NCBI RefSeq assembly: GCF_021739025.1
Contig: NZ_JAKKOT010000007.1
Location: 186,001 to 250,000, forward strand
Direction of reading: 5' to 3'
Source of the DNA: Gordonia liuliyuniae
GTDB lineage: Bacteria; Actinomycetota; Actinomycetes; Mycobacteriales; Mycobacteriaceae
DNA length: 64,000 bases
The notes below the pieces were generated by a model that worked only from the letters and a program-made list of their open reading frames with translations, did not search any database and was not told where the DNA came from. The translations under genes and the position numbers were made by a program. The first letter of the stretch is position 1. Every line of letters begins with the position of its first letter. Of this stretch, positions 27,147 through 34,560 are shown piece by piece.

Positions 27147-27293
27147 GTGAAGAACAATACACATCTCGCGGGATACCGAGCGGACCCGGACCAAAAGGTC
27201 CTACTCCAGGTGGACGACAAGATCGGCTTTTGGATCACGGTCAACGCGTTCCACGAGATCGCACGTCAGCAAGCGCATACGAACAACAACTAA
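27147..27293 (+). CDS. 48-aa small protein, paralogue of the one at 37932
   Basis: GTG 27147 follows AAAGGGGG. The protein shares with the 48-aa protein outside the element a pattern DP-x-Q-x-V-x-x-Q-x-D-D-x-x-G-F-x-x-T-V-x-x-F-x-x-x-A-R-x-Q. The lengths are identical. A compact single domain is likely. The function is unknown. Confidence 0.6.
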   Translation: MKNNTHLAGYRADPDQKVLLQVDDKIGFWITVNAFHEIARQQAHTNNN

Positions 27294-27308
27294 CAGAGGA
27301 GATTGAAC

Positions 27309-27395
27309 ATGAACGAAACAACGTACTTCGACCAACTAAAAGAGCGGGTCCGACGAGATCAGGAAGAAGCCGAGAAGGAGGTTACCGGTGTCTGA
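27309..27395 (+). CDS. 28-aa peptide coupled to repA
   Basis: AGAGGAGATTGAAC precedes ATG 27309. The peptide MNETTYFDQLKERVRRDQ continues as a charged helix and stops inside the start of the ATPase gene, overlapping by 8 bases. It is likely translated. It may only serve translational coupling. Confidence 0.5.
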   Translation: MNETTYFDQLKERVRRDQEEAEKEVTGV

Positions 27396-28479
27396 TCCGT
27401 TCACGATTACGCCGGAAGAACAGGACGAGATCCTCCAGGCGTACGAAGAGGAGATAGAGACCGACGAAGAGCGCGCGCTACGGCTCGCATACGAGATGTT
27501 CCCCGGCGTGACTCTGGCAGAGGCGCTAGAGCGAGGCAAAAACGAAGACGACTGGGTCGTACCGGGTCTGATCTCCGCTACTACGACTCTGCTGTACGGG
27601 GAGGCGAAGATCGGAAAATCGTGGATGGTGTCCGCTCTCGTCGGATCTCTCTTGACCGGAAGCGAGTTCCTCGGAGTCAAGCCGGAAGACCGCCCGTATT
27701 CGGTCGGTGTGTTCGCCACCGACGACCGGGGCGAGTCTGAGTATTCGGGGCGGATCGGGACTATCTGCCCAGACGACGACGACGAACGACTCCGGCTCTA
27801 TCAGATGCCTCCGATGACTCCCGAAGGCTGGGAGTCGCTCGCTACAGTCGTCCGAAGTCATGGGCATAACGTGGTCATCATCGACAACTTGTCCCAGGCT
27901 CTCCAGCCCGGAGGATCGATCAACGATGACCCAACGGTCCGAGCGTTCTTCGACGGGGTTCGTAAGCTCATCCGCTCCGGTGTCGCGGTGGTCATCGTCG
28001 GACACACATCGGATAAGGCTGGGATGAACGGGTACAAACCGACTACCCCGCTAGGGTCGTCGGTTATCTCGCAGATGGTCCGTTGGAAGCTGTTCATCTG
28101 GAAGACCAAGAACAAGAACCTCGGAGTGAAGTCGTCGGGGAACCTCGGATACAAGTCCGAGGGGGTCGTGCGGTCGGAGGCTGGAGCGCGTTTCACGGTC
28201 TTGTCGTGGCGAACGGAAGATGACAGGGAGTTGGCGGAGCAAAAGCGTTCTAAGGAGACTCTGGACCGGAACGCTGAGATCGCGTCGTGGGTGGTGGAGA
28301 ACTGCCAGGGGATGAGTCGGAACAAGTCAGCCGAGACCGTCGCGGCTCACTTCGACGGGACGGAAGGACGACCGTCCGTCGCGGTGTCGTCGTTCAAGTC
28401 TCAGGTGTCGAAGGGGTACGCGTACGGCGCGATGCTAGACCGGCCCGACGACGGCTCGTGGAGCTTGAAAACGAGTTGA
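27388..28479 (+). CDS. RepA-like AAA ATPase (replicative helicase type)
   Basis: This is a 363-residue protein from GTG 27388 with AAGGAGG upstream. It is a RecA-fold ATPase of the RepA/AAA_25 group: Walker A GEAKIGKS at residues 71-78, Walker B VVIIDNLS near 163-169, and VVIVGHTSDKAG near 205. The C-terminal part has a helix-turn-helix-like tail. Homologues act as replication helicases of plasmids and phage islands. The iteron-like repeats directly downstream support a replication role. Confidence 0.82.
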   Translation: MSDPFTITPEEQDEILQAYEEEIETDEERALRLAYEMFPGVTLAEALERGKNEDDWVVPGLISATTTLLYGEAKIGKSWMVSALVGSLLTGSEFLGVKPEDRPYSVGVFATDDRGESEYSGRIGTICPDDDDERLRLYQMPPMTPEGWESLATVVRSHGHNVVIIDNLSQALQPGGSINDDPTVRAFFDGVRKLIRSGVAVVIVGHTSDKAGMNGYKPTTPLGSSVISQMVRWKLFIWKTKNKNLGVKSSGNLGYKSEGVVRSEAGARFTVLSWRTEDDRELAEQKRSKETLDRNAEIASWVVENCQGMSRNKSAETVAAHFDGTEGRPSVAVSSFKSQVSKGYAYGAMLDRPDDGSWSLKTS

Positions 28480-28493
28480 AACGGGCGCTCTAG

Positions 28494-28661
28494 GGTGGTG
28501 ACGAGGCCGATAATCTGTCACCACCTACGGGGTAAACACGCAGGCCAAAGGGTTTTCAGGGTGGTGACAGCTCGTCACCACCCGTCAGCATCGTCGCAGG
28601 TCAGAGGGGTTGTTTAGTGGTGATGGTGACCCCTTATATAGGTAGTTCGTACCTCACCACC
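28494..28661. repeat. iteron-like GGTGGTGAC repeats, candidate replication origin
   Basis: Copies in both orientations lie at 28494, 28517 (inverted), 28560, 28574 (inverted), with weaker ones at 28623 and 28653 (inverted). The middle pair forms GGGTGGTGAC-AGCTC-GTCACCACCC. An AT-rich CTTATATAGG stretch lies between the last two. This layout next to a RepA-like gene is typical of an origin. Confidence 0.6.
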
Positions 28662-29160
28662 TAATCCCCACTAACAACTACTCGAACGGTCTTTCGGCTA
28701 GGGCCTCCAGACCGCACCGGAGACCAACGGAAGACGAAGACCAACCCAGCCCAAGACCTTCTCCGTCGGCTAGGGCCTCCGAAGGTCTCCGCCGGAGACG
28801 ACCGACCGTCAGAGGTCGTCGACCTTCCTATCGGGGTCGACTCCAGGGGAAGGGAGACCCCTCGGGGTGTCGACCTTCTCGGGTCGGACGACACCCGTCG
28901 GGCGGTGGAGCAAGCCTGGCGCTTGCTTCTCCCACGGAAGTAGACCACCCGAAAGGTGGTCGTCGTTCTTCTCTGGTCGAACGACTCTCCGAGGGGGCGA
29001 ACTAGATCAAGTTCGTCTAGGGAGACCCCAGAGGCCCCTAGTGCCGGAGGGGTCAGGGTAAGTGTTTCCCTTCCGTTGGGTTCTTCTCCGTCGGTCGTGT
29101 GTTCGGAGGAATTAACCGTAGGATGCACCGGTCGACTCGCTTCGGCAGTACTGTCCAGAT
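28662..29160. other. gene-free stretch with many hairpins, possible structured RNA
   Basis: No convincing gene is seen. A 15-bp direct repeat TCGGCTAGGGCCTCC occurs at 28694 and 28766. Hairpins include GCAAGC-CTGGC-GCTTGC (28910-28926) and GACCACC-CGAAA-GGTGGTC (28943-28961). The density of stems suggests a non-coding RNA or a cis-acting site linked to replication. Confidence 0.45.
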
Positions 29161-29934
29161 ATGTCAGCGACGGACGACAAAGTAGACCTTGATACACCGA
29201 TTCCTCTGTGTGCTTTTATCGTGAGCGCTAGAACCGAAGACGCGACCGAGGTCGGTCACCGGAGTTTCGCATGGCGTATAGAATCGCGCAGTACTAGCTT
29301 CTACATCAAAGTAATGCACGAGCGTATGAACGACTTCAAGATAAGTCTGCACGGTCCTGACGAGCGATCCGGAATTGGGCCTCCGATATTGAAAATCGGC
29401 CGAGACACGTCCTCTAAGGCCGAACCTCCGCCTGAGTCCAGAATGCTAGGTGATGGAGTACGTCTCCCTCTTGAGTTTCCGGGGCAGAAGGTCACGGAGC
29501 ATGTACGGAGGATACTACGGTTCAGCTTCGCATCCGAACTATTCTCCGACGGACTTCCGCTCGGGTACAACGTGGATCTGTCTAAGTCTGTTTCGAAAAA
29601 GGGCCGTCACAGCAAGTGGACGATGCCGGAAGACGGAGGACTTCACGTAGATGTCTATCTAGCGGAGAAGGGGGCGGACCCGTATTGGCCGAACAGGAAA
29701 GCGATCGAAGAGAAGAAAGCTGGAATCGGCCCGTTAGTCAACAGCGCGGGTCAGTCTCTAACGATCGTTGGTAAACGGGTCCGAGATCCGCATAGGGGAG
29801 ATCCGAACTTCCAGTCCGTTGATCAAGATGAGATCGATCAGATGGGGGACGGCATAGTCCGCTGGCTCTGCATGAAGCCGGACCCGAAAGGGGTCCTGTG
29901 GATTACTGAGAAGCTGGGTCCCGCTATATTGTAG
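29161..29934 (+). CDS. hypothetical protein, 257 aa
   Basis: This is an orphan soluble protein from ATG 29161 with no ribosome site; the TACTGT upstream could be a -10 of a leaderless message. The composition is mixed and looks real, with segments such as RILRFSFASELF and DGIVRWLCMKPDPKG. I see no known domain, signal peptide or membrane segment. It lies between the origin-like repeats and the repeat-rich region. The lower GC than the host suggests separate ancestry. The function is unknown. Confidence 0.65.
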   Translation: MSATDDKVDLDTPIPLCAFIVSARTEDATEVGHRSFAWRIESRSTSFYIKVMHERMNDFKISLHGPDERSGIGPPILKIGRDTSSKAEPPPESRMLGDGVRLPLEFPGQKVTEHVRRILRFSFASELFSDGLPLGYNVDLSKSVSKKGRHSKWTMPEDGGLHVDVYLAEKGADPYWPNRKAIEEKKAGIGPLVNSAGQSLTIVGKRVRDPHRGDPNFQSVDQDEIDQMGDGIVRWLCMKPDPKGVLWITEKLGPAIL

Positions 29935-30050
29935 TACCGTCGAGCCTTACGGCTACAGATTGCCGAAATCTTACAGGAAAGCGGACGGAAACTTCGGGTA
30001 TGATCGTCTGATGTTCACCGCAGAGGCACTGCGTATCCCTCGTCGGATCG

Positions 30051-30197
30051 ATGTTCTCGACGTTCTACATCGGCAAGGAACGTATCGGCTTCATCCGCAG
30101 CGCGGCATGGGTCGCCGTGGTTTGGCTATTGCCCCTTATCGGTACTGGAGTTTGGTGTATTCGTCAGATACACCACTACTGGGGTCGGCGAGGGTAA
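30051..30197 (+). CDS. possible 48-aa single-helix membrane protein
   Basis: The frame starting at ATG 30051 gives MFSTFYIGKERIGFIRS, followed by the hydrophobic helix AAWVAVVWLLPLIGTGVW and a basic tail. It competes with a longer frame that looks like a shadow. The ribosome site is poor. It is plausible but not certain. Confidence 0.35.
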   Translation: MFSTFYIGKERIGFIRSAAWVAVVWLLPLIGTGVWCIRQIHHYWGRRG

Positions 30198-30753
30198 TCG
30201 CGTCGAACACTCGTTCGACAATCATTTTCAGTAGCGATCTATCCTCCGACCAGCGCCGTTCCCCGAATTTGAACTTTTCAGACCGTCGATGAACCTGGCA
30301 GGCGCATTCACGCCCGGGCAGCGAGCGGGGGTGGAGGGGTAACCCCCTAGGGGTAGGACAGGCCCAACGATCCGATTCGAACTAGTGTGCGATTGCAACT
30401 GCAAGCACTTAGTAAGCGCTCTGAGCAGGCGCGCTGTGCAAAGAACACAACTTAGGATTGCCTTACTGATGGGTGGCACTACTAGGGGTAGGGCATACGA
30501 ACGGCCAAGGTACCCTCACCTACCCTGGTACACCCTCACCTACCCCTACCCATACACCCCCTACCACGGCATACCCGCATACACCCCTCTATACGCCACG
30601 CTGAGGGCCTATCTATGCGCTTAGGGGTATATCCCTACCCATGCAGAACTACCCCCTCACAGAGGAAGCAAGGGGGTGGCGATAAGGGGGGGTACTGCAT
30701 AGGAATACCCCCCGGCCAGTAGAGACCAGGGGGTAGGTGGTTAGAGCGGGGGG
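30198..30753. repeat. gene-free region with strongly G/C-asymmetric repeats
   Basis: No gene is supported over about 550 bases. ACCCTCACCTACCC occurs at 30512 and 30532, and variants of TACCCC and ATACACCCC recur to about 30660. The complementary strand is G-rich with runs spaced so that four-stranded structures are possible. It ends with hairpin GGGGGGTA/TACCCCCC (30687-30713). Confidence 0.5.
30687..30713 (-). terminator. hairpin after the leftward small-gene operon
   Basis: The arms GGGGGGTA (30687-30694) and TACCCCCC (30706-30713) have an 11-base loop. The position, about 40 bases after the last leftward stop codon, suggests termination of that operon. Confidence 0.5.
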
Positions 30754-30918
30754 TTAGTCCATAGGCCAACTGTAGTGGGCGGAGCACCAGCGCATGAAAG
30801 CTGGGATAGAGGGGACCCAGTACTCCGTGTCGTCGGTATCGACGATGGTCCACCCCCCGCTAGCACACGGTCGTAGTTCGACTCCGTTGGAGTAGGTGAC
30901 GTCTGGTACGGCATCCAT
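30754..30918 (-). CDS. small protein, 54 aa
   Basis: The frame reads MDAVPDVTYSNGVELRPC and ends with HYSWPMD. ATG 30918 has GGAAG at good spacing; ATG 30924 is two codons earlier. The protein is rich in Trp, Tyr and acidic residues and looks like a real phage-type protein. It is the last gene of a leftward operon. The function is unknown. Confidence 0.6.
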   Translation of the reverse strand: MDAVPDVTYSNGVELRPCASGGWTIVDTDDTEYWVPSIPAFMRWCSAHYSWPMD

Positions 30919-30946
30919 GATCATCTTCCGATCGGTTCGTAGGGGG

Positions 30947-31135
30947 TTACAGGATGATCGGGTCGTAGAACGTCGTAGCGAGTCGAGAGTCTCGTAAGTC
31001 GACTATCTCGTCGCACTCGACCAGGTACAGACACCCTAGTTCGGAGTTCTCCGCGAACTGACCTTCGTGAATCCGACCGCACGAACAAGGGAACAAAGCG
31101 TACTCAGCGGGGTCGATGTAGTTCCTCATCGTCAT
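30947..31135 (-). CDS. small Cys-containing protein, 62 aa
   Basis: It starts in an ATGA overlap with the upstream gene (ATG 31135). It contains CSCGRIHEG and a later Cys, so metal binding is possible. It is acidic overall. The tight overlap supports co-translation within the leftward operon. Confidence 0.65.
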   Translation of the reverse strand: MTMRNYIDPAEYALFPCSCGRIHEGQFAENSELGCLYLVECDEIVDLRDSRLATTFYDPIIL

Positions 31136-31347
31136 CGTCCGATCGGTTCGTTGGTCCAGTCGTCGGTGCTGATCTCGATCGTTCCGCATCGGTTGCCGTT
31201 GATGTCGTGGACGAGTCCGGGGACTAGTCCGACTCCGGAGAGGGCGACATCGGCGAGGGCCTGAGCGATAGTGCCGATCATCCAGTCGTGTCCTGAGCCG
31301 TCGAAAGCGGCTCCGTCGGTGCTGATGGTGAGGGTGAAAGAACTCAT
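31132..31347 (-). CDS. small protein, 71 aa
   Basis: From ATG 31347 the protein reads MSSFTLTISTDGAAFDG and contains HDINGNRCGTIEISTDDW. It has an alternating beta-rich pattern. It is the second gene of the leftward operon and overlaps the next by 4 bases. Proteins of this pattern are common as small actinophage genes, but no role is known. Confidence 0.65.
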   Translation of the reverse strand: MSSFTLTISTDGAAFDGSGHDWMIGTIAQALADVALSGVGLVPGLVHDINGNRCGTIEISTDDWTNEPIGR

Positions 31348-31373
31348 GGTCTGTACTCCTGGTCTTGTACTAG

Positions 31374-31715
31374 TCAGAGGGAGATCGGGGGGACGGGGCA
31401 TGGGAACTCTTGAACCGGGGTCAGCTTGGCGAGAGAGACCACGTAGTCCAGGTCGGAGCGGAGAACGGCTACAACTCCGTAGCGGACTCCGGCCAACCGG
31501 GTCATGCAACCGAAGCAGGTTGAGTCCGAGAACTCGTCGATCTCGTCGGAGTCGACGACGATGTCGTAGTCCGAGCAAGCGTTGATGAACTCGACCTGAC
31601 TCCAGGTCTCTCCCGCTCCGCTGATGTCTCCGTTCTCGTGAGCGATGGTGCAGTCGGTGCAGAACACACCCTCGTAGTAGTTCCCGGTCTCGATGAGTCG
31701 CGCGTAGCTGGTCAT
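31374..31715 (-). CDS. CxxC-containing protein, 113 aa
   Basis: GGAGGACACC precedes ATG 31715. Two CxxC pairs, FCTDC near residue 20 and CFGC near residue 68, suggest a zinc-binding fold. It is very acidic in between (DYDIVVDSDEIDEF). It is the first gene downstream of the leftward promoter and so may be an early regulator of the element, which is inference only. Confidence 0.7.
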   Translation of the reverse strand: MTSYARLIETGNYYEGVFCTDCTIAHENGDISGAGETWSQVEFINACSDYDIVVDSDEIDEFSDSTCFGCMTRLAGVRYGVVAVLRSDLDYVVSLAKLTPVQEFPCPVPPISL

Positions 31716-31757
31716 GGTGTCCTCCGTGGTGGGTTGATGTTGTTGATGTCTACGAAC

Positions 31758-31796
31758 GTATACGACCGAGATCGAGAATGCAAACGATCGTAGGCA
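31758..31796 (-). promoter_or_regulatory. leftward promoter with operator motif ACGATCGTAGGC
   Basis: On the minus strand GCCTACGATCGT (31785-31796) runs into a -35-like TTTGCA, then 16 bases and a TATACG -10. It would drive the leftward small-gene operon. The same 12-base motif recurs twice near 31910-31946. Confidence 0.6.
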
Positions 31797-31803
31797 ACGG
31801 ACG

Positions 31804-31857
31804 CTAGAAAAGCTCCGGAGCATCGACGATCGAGTACCAGCAGGACCCGTTGGTCAT
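31804..31857 (-). CDS. possible 17-aa leader peptide
   Basis: The frame MTNGSCWYSIVDAPELF lies just downstream of a second leftward promoter copy. The ribosome site is weak. It is listed because its promoter looks duplicated from the main one. Confidence 0.25.
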   Translation of the reverse strand: MTNGSCWYSIVDAPELF

Positions 31858-31909
31858 GGTTCCGTCGGAGTGTGTAGACGGACGTAGATGTACTAGGACG
31901 AGAAAGCAA

Positions 31910-31953
31910 ATGATCGTAGGCGATTGACCCTAGGGCCTACGATCGTCTACGGT
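31910..31953. promoter_or_regulatory. divergent operator/promoter switch
   Basis: The motif occurs as ATGATCGTAGGC (31910-31921) and inverted as GCCTACGATCGT (31935-31946). Rightward, TTGACC (31924) and TACGGT (31948) are 18 bases apart, with the motif inside the spacer, and the ATG follows 6 bases after the -10. Leftward, the other motif abuts a TTTGCT -35. A repressor binding here would control both directions. Confidence 0.65.
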
Positions 31954-31959
31954 GGAACG

Positions 31960-32136
31960 ATGACCTATCTATCGTCTGGACAAGCGGCTGAGCTCGTCGG
32001 GATCTCAGCAGCAGCGTTCAAGACCCACCGCCGGCCGTGCCCGTACGCGGTCGTCGTCGGCGAAGGCACGGGCCGGCCCGTCTACGGCTACGTGGAGCGC
32101 GACGTACTGGCGTGGTACGCGGAGACCTACGCGTAG
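31960..32136 (+). CDS. excisionase / MerR-like DNA-binding protein, 58 aa
   Basis: The protein starts MTYLSSGQAAELVGISAAAF, a winged-helix HTH of the excisionase or MerR type, and ends with a GYVERDVLAWY-like wing helix. The message is probably leaderless. It is a candidate recombination directionality factor for the serine integrase, or the regulator that binds the flanking ACGATCGTAGGC motifs. It is followed by a terminator. Confidence 0.72.
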   Translation: MTYLSSGQAAELVGISAAAFKTHRRPCPYAVVVGEGTGRPVYGYVERDVLAWYAETYA

Positions 32137-32270
32137 CACCAGCACCTCCGGAGCGTGAGGGTCTATGACCCCGGAGCCGTGAGTGCTGATTCTCGTAAGG
32201 GTTGACCCTCTGACGATCGTCGCATTCCGTCGCTATGGAGACCCCGGGCGACCTTATGGTCCCGGGGTCT
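32137..32270 (+). terminator. nested hairpins and terminator after the excisionase-like gene
   Basis: The first structure has CAGCAC...GTGCTG outer arms (about 32141-32189) enclosing CTCCGG/CCGGAG and GGGTC/GACCC. The second is a 10-bp stem AGACCCCGGG (32239-32248) and its complement (32261-32270), followed by TCCTG. Between them, TTGACC and GACGATCGTC (32211) repeat elements of the switch. Confidence 0.6.
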
Positions 32271-32589
32271 TCCTGTATAGGTCCTATGAGAAGGCTTCGT
32301 GCCCTCCGCCCCAGTTAATCAATAAGGTATGACCCTGCCCCCCTTCTCGAAGAAGGCATGACGACCTCTGGCCTGGTCGATATTCACAAGGTTTGATCGA
32401 AGAAGGCTTCGCGCTCCGTCGCCTCCGGCGTACGGTGCTGGGATCTCTACTCAGGGGTACATATATATGTAGGGGGGAGAAGGCATCACCCTCTAAAGAC
32501 TCCGCGCTCGTGTTCGAGCGCGGGTTCTCCACCATGATCCACCCGTCTGTCGAGCTTGAGGGCTCGCTTCCTGAGGCGGGTGGATTTCC
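32271..32589. other. gene-free region with spaced AGAAGGC repeats and strong hairpins
   Basis: AGAAGGC recurs at 32289, 32351, 32401 and 32478. Perfect hairpins are CCGCGCTCG-TGTT-CGAGCGCGG (32502-32523) and ATCCACCCG/CGGGTGGAT (32537-32585) with an inner stem. There is no supported gene. A cis-acting packaging, transfer or replication site is possible. Confidence 0.5.
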
Positions 32590-32898
32590 CTAGGCGCTCG
32601 CGGACTCTCCACCGCTGAGCGCTCGGAGGCTTGATCTCCCCGGATACTCCTCCCGGGTCCTACGCGCTGACTGCTCCTGGTCAGCGCCGACGGTCGAGTC
32701 TTCGTCTACCTCCCGTCGCAAACTCATGCGGACGTCCGACGGGACGGAGAGCGTCATCGAACCGACTTGAGCCTCGTTAGACGATGATGCTCTCCACCTA
32801 CCTAACCCAGTCGCCATAGGTCGACTGGTCTTCACCTCCGAAATACCACCACGCCGTTCGTCAACCGACGGGCGGCGAATTTCATCAGCTATATGCAT
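32590..32898 (-). CDS. doubtful hypothetical protein, 102 aa
   Basis: The frame from ATG 32898 begins MHIADEIRRPSVDERRGG and is polar throughout. No ribosome site is clear and no domain is visible. Composition is acceptable but not decisive. If it is not real, the whole interval 32271-32926 is gene-free. Confidence 0.3.
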   Translation of the reverse strand: MHIADEIRRPSVDERRGGISEVKTSRPMATGLGRWRASSSNEAQVGSMTLSVPSDVRMSLRREVDEDSTVGADQEQSARRTREEYPGRSSLRALSGGESASA

Positions 32899-32926
32899 GA
32901 CTACGCCATAGAGAAGAGGGATCGAT

Positions 32927-33139
32927 GTGAACACCGACGGATGCAAAAAGGGACACGGCGGAGAGGTCTGGAAGAGGCGGGGGAACTCTCCAGGGCATCG
33001 GTGCTTGGTCTGCGACCGAGAGCGGAACCGTGTTCACCGGGCGAAGATGTCGGAGGCACAGATGATCGTAGACGCTTTGTCGAAGCGGATGGACGCGAGC
33101 TCGCTCGTCGAAATGCTCCGAGAGGAGATCCAACGATGA
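32927..33139 (+). CDS. small zinc-finger-like protein, 70 aa
   Basis: AGAAGAGGG precedes GTG 32927. Residues include a C-x3-H near the start and CLVCDRERNR, a C/H-C-C arrangement often seen in small actinophage proteins and in the N-terminal part of HNH proteins. The C-terminal helix SSLVEMLREEI is amphipathic. It opens the rightward gene series after the structured region. The function is unknown. Confidence 0.65.
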   Translation: MNTDGCKKGHGGEVWKRRGNSPGHRCLVCDRERNRVHRAKMSEAQMIVDALSKRMDASSLVEMLREEIQR

Positions 33140-33160
33140 CGAAGCGTTGCGCGAGGTTCA

Positions 33161-33487
33161 GTGATCTATCTAGAGGAGGAAATGGTGGGAGCTTTAGAGA
33201 ACAGGTTGATGGAGCTGGAGGCTATGCCCGGTGATGAATACGAGAGGCTCGTAGGGGAGGCTGTAGCTCGCTCCGCTGACCGATATATCGATCGTCTACT
33301 CACAGAGCCGAGGCCCGTTCGGACTGAGACTCCGAGGACTCCGGAGAAGCTCGCTTACGAGTACGGCATCCCGAAGCGCAATCGAGAGCGCTGGGAGGAC
33401 CGCTTGAACGACGGGGAGGGTCCCGAAGAGATCGCAAAGGATCTCTCCACGTGGAGCCGGTTCAGGCGGCGCTCCAGGTACTCATAA
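33161..33487 (+). CDS. hypothetical charged protein, up to 108 aa
   Basis: The frame is open from GTG 33161. ATG 33182 has AGAGGAGG very close and may be the true start. The protein is highly charged: ENRLMELEAMPGDEYERL, then a RNRERWEDRLNDGEGP segment like a HTH of small phage regulators. No membrane segment is present. The start and function are uncertain. Confidence 0.55.
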   Translation: MIYLEEEMVGALENRLMELEAMPGDEYERLVGEAVARSADRYIDRLLTEPRPVRTETPRTPEKLAYEYGIPKRNRERWEDRLNDGEGPEEIAKDLSTWSRFRRRSRYS

Positions 33488-33557
33488 GGGCCCCTCAGGG
33501 CGATTCTGAGCCGCTCTACACGTAGATCGGTACAACTACCCATTATCCGGAGAAAGT

Positions 33558-34175
33558 GTGACGGAGATGCAGGCACCAGAGGTCGAATACGGCTGTTTCA
33601 AGACATGTACCAGGTGTCTAGAGGTCAGGCCCGCCGAGTGTTTCTCGGTACGACAGAGCAAGTGTAAACAGTGCCGAGCATCGGCACAGAAGAAGATCAG
33701 GAGACAGATGACAACGACAGTATGCGTATCACCGGATTGTATCTGTGAAGCACAACCGGGATCGAAGAACTGTAACGGGTGCAAGTTCGAGACTTCAGCG
33801 GGTACCTACCTATGCCCGTTCTGCGGTATCGCGTACTCAGGAGACCACGGAACGCCTACCGGTGTCGCCGGTAACGGATGCGTCGGAGCGTCGAAAGCTC
33901 CCCGCGCGTGGGCGATGATGTCGCAGGCGATGGACGCCGTGTACGACCCCGAACGACCCTCGTCACTTACTCCGGGTGAGGCGATCTCGATAGCGGAGGC
34001 GATGCTACGCGACGAGATCAGATACGAGATCCGCGAATCTCTGGAGCGGTTCGTCTTCGCCTCCCGACTCGGACACGTCCCCTCGGAGAAGTGGCAAAAG
34101 AACTACATCGGGAAAGTGCTCCGCGTGGCTGAGTCTATCACCGCGAAACAGTCCGAATGCACACTCGTCGGATGA
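33558..34175 (+). CDS. zinc-ribbon protein, 205 aa
   Basis: CCGGAG lies ahead of GTG 33558. At least three Cys pairs are visible: CTRC...CKQC in residues 17-39, CVSPDC/CICE/CNGC in 56-75, and CPFC near 86. This looks like tandem treble-clef or ribbon modules for DNA binding. The C-terminal third is helical. It is the first gene of the operon that ends in the small terminase, so it may act in packaging or late regulation. No family is recognised. Confidence 0.65.
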   Translation: MTEMQAPEVEYGCFKTCTRCLEVRPAECFSVRQSKCKQCRASAQKKIRRQMTTTVCVSPDCICEAQPGSKNCNGCKFETSAGTYLCPFCGIAYSGDHGTPTGVAGNGCVGASKAPRAWAMMSQAMDAVYDPERPSSLTPGEAISIAEAMLRDEIRYEIRESLERFVFASRLGHVPSEKWQKNYIGKVLRVAESITAKQSECTLVG

Positions 34176-34197
34176 CGAATAGCGAAAGGAAATGAAC

Positions 34198-34548
34198 ATG
34201 GAGATCAACATCATTCAGCAGCTAGAGAACGCTCGCAGAGCGCGCGCGGAGAACATCGTCAAGCCGAAGTCCCGGGAGGTATCCGACTGGGAGCAGAAGA
34301 TCCAGCGGAACACCCCGTCTCCGGCTCCCGCCGGTCAACCCACACTCTCGGAGAAGATCGACGAAGTAACCCGACTCCAGCAGATCTACGGGGGAAGCAA
34401 TTCCTCGTCTGAGGCGTCCGGAGACGGCTCTATCCCGCTCAACGGCGCTCAGGTTCTCCGTAAGGCGATCGGCGCTCTAGAGGCTCCGAAGAAGTCAACA
34501 GCACAAATCCTCGGAGAAGCACTCCGGGGCGGATTCAAGAACGACTGA
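34198..34548 (+). CDS. hypothetical protein with disordered middle, 116 aa
   Basis: GAAAGGAA precedes ATG 34198; ATG 34192 is too close to it. Charged helix NIIQQLENARRARAENI is followed by a Pro/Ser-rich linker and the helix STAQILGEALRGGF. Helix-linker-helix proteins of this size can be scaffold- or adaptor-like. It sits 12 bases before the next gene. Confidence 0.6.
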   Translation: MEINIIQQLENARRARAENIVKPKSREVSDWEQKIQRNTPSPAPAGQPTLSEKIDEVTRLQQIYGGSNSSSEASGDGSIPLNGAQVLRKAIGALEAPKKSTAQILGEALRGGFKND

Positions 34549-34560
34549 CAGGAACAGATC

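Noticed and set aside
29960..30292. A 110-codon frame in the element after the 257-aa gene.
   Set aside because: Its composition looks like a shadow, and a different frame in the same place gives a more credible small membrane protein.
30360..30430. A possible tRNA, because the minus strand shows GTTCGAATC like a T-loop.
   Set aside because: The flanking bases do not form a T-stem or acceptor stem, and no anticodon arm fits.
30385..30624. A 79-codon frame through the CCCTACC repeats.
   Set aside because: It is a translation of the repeats (YP/YTPY runs) without a ribosome site.
32500..32535. Sequence resembling a tRNA 3' end (TTCGAGC followed later by CCACCA).
   Set aside because: The bases form a 9-bp hairpin with a TGTT loop instead of a T-arm, and no other tRNA arms are present.
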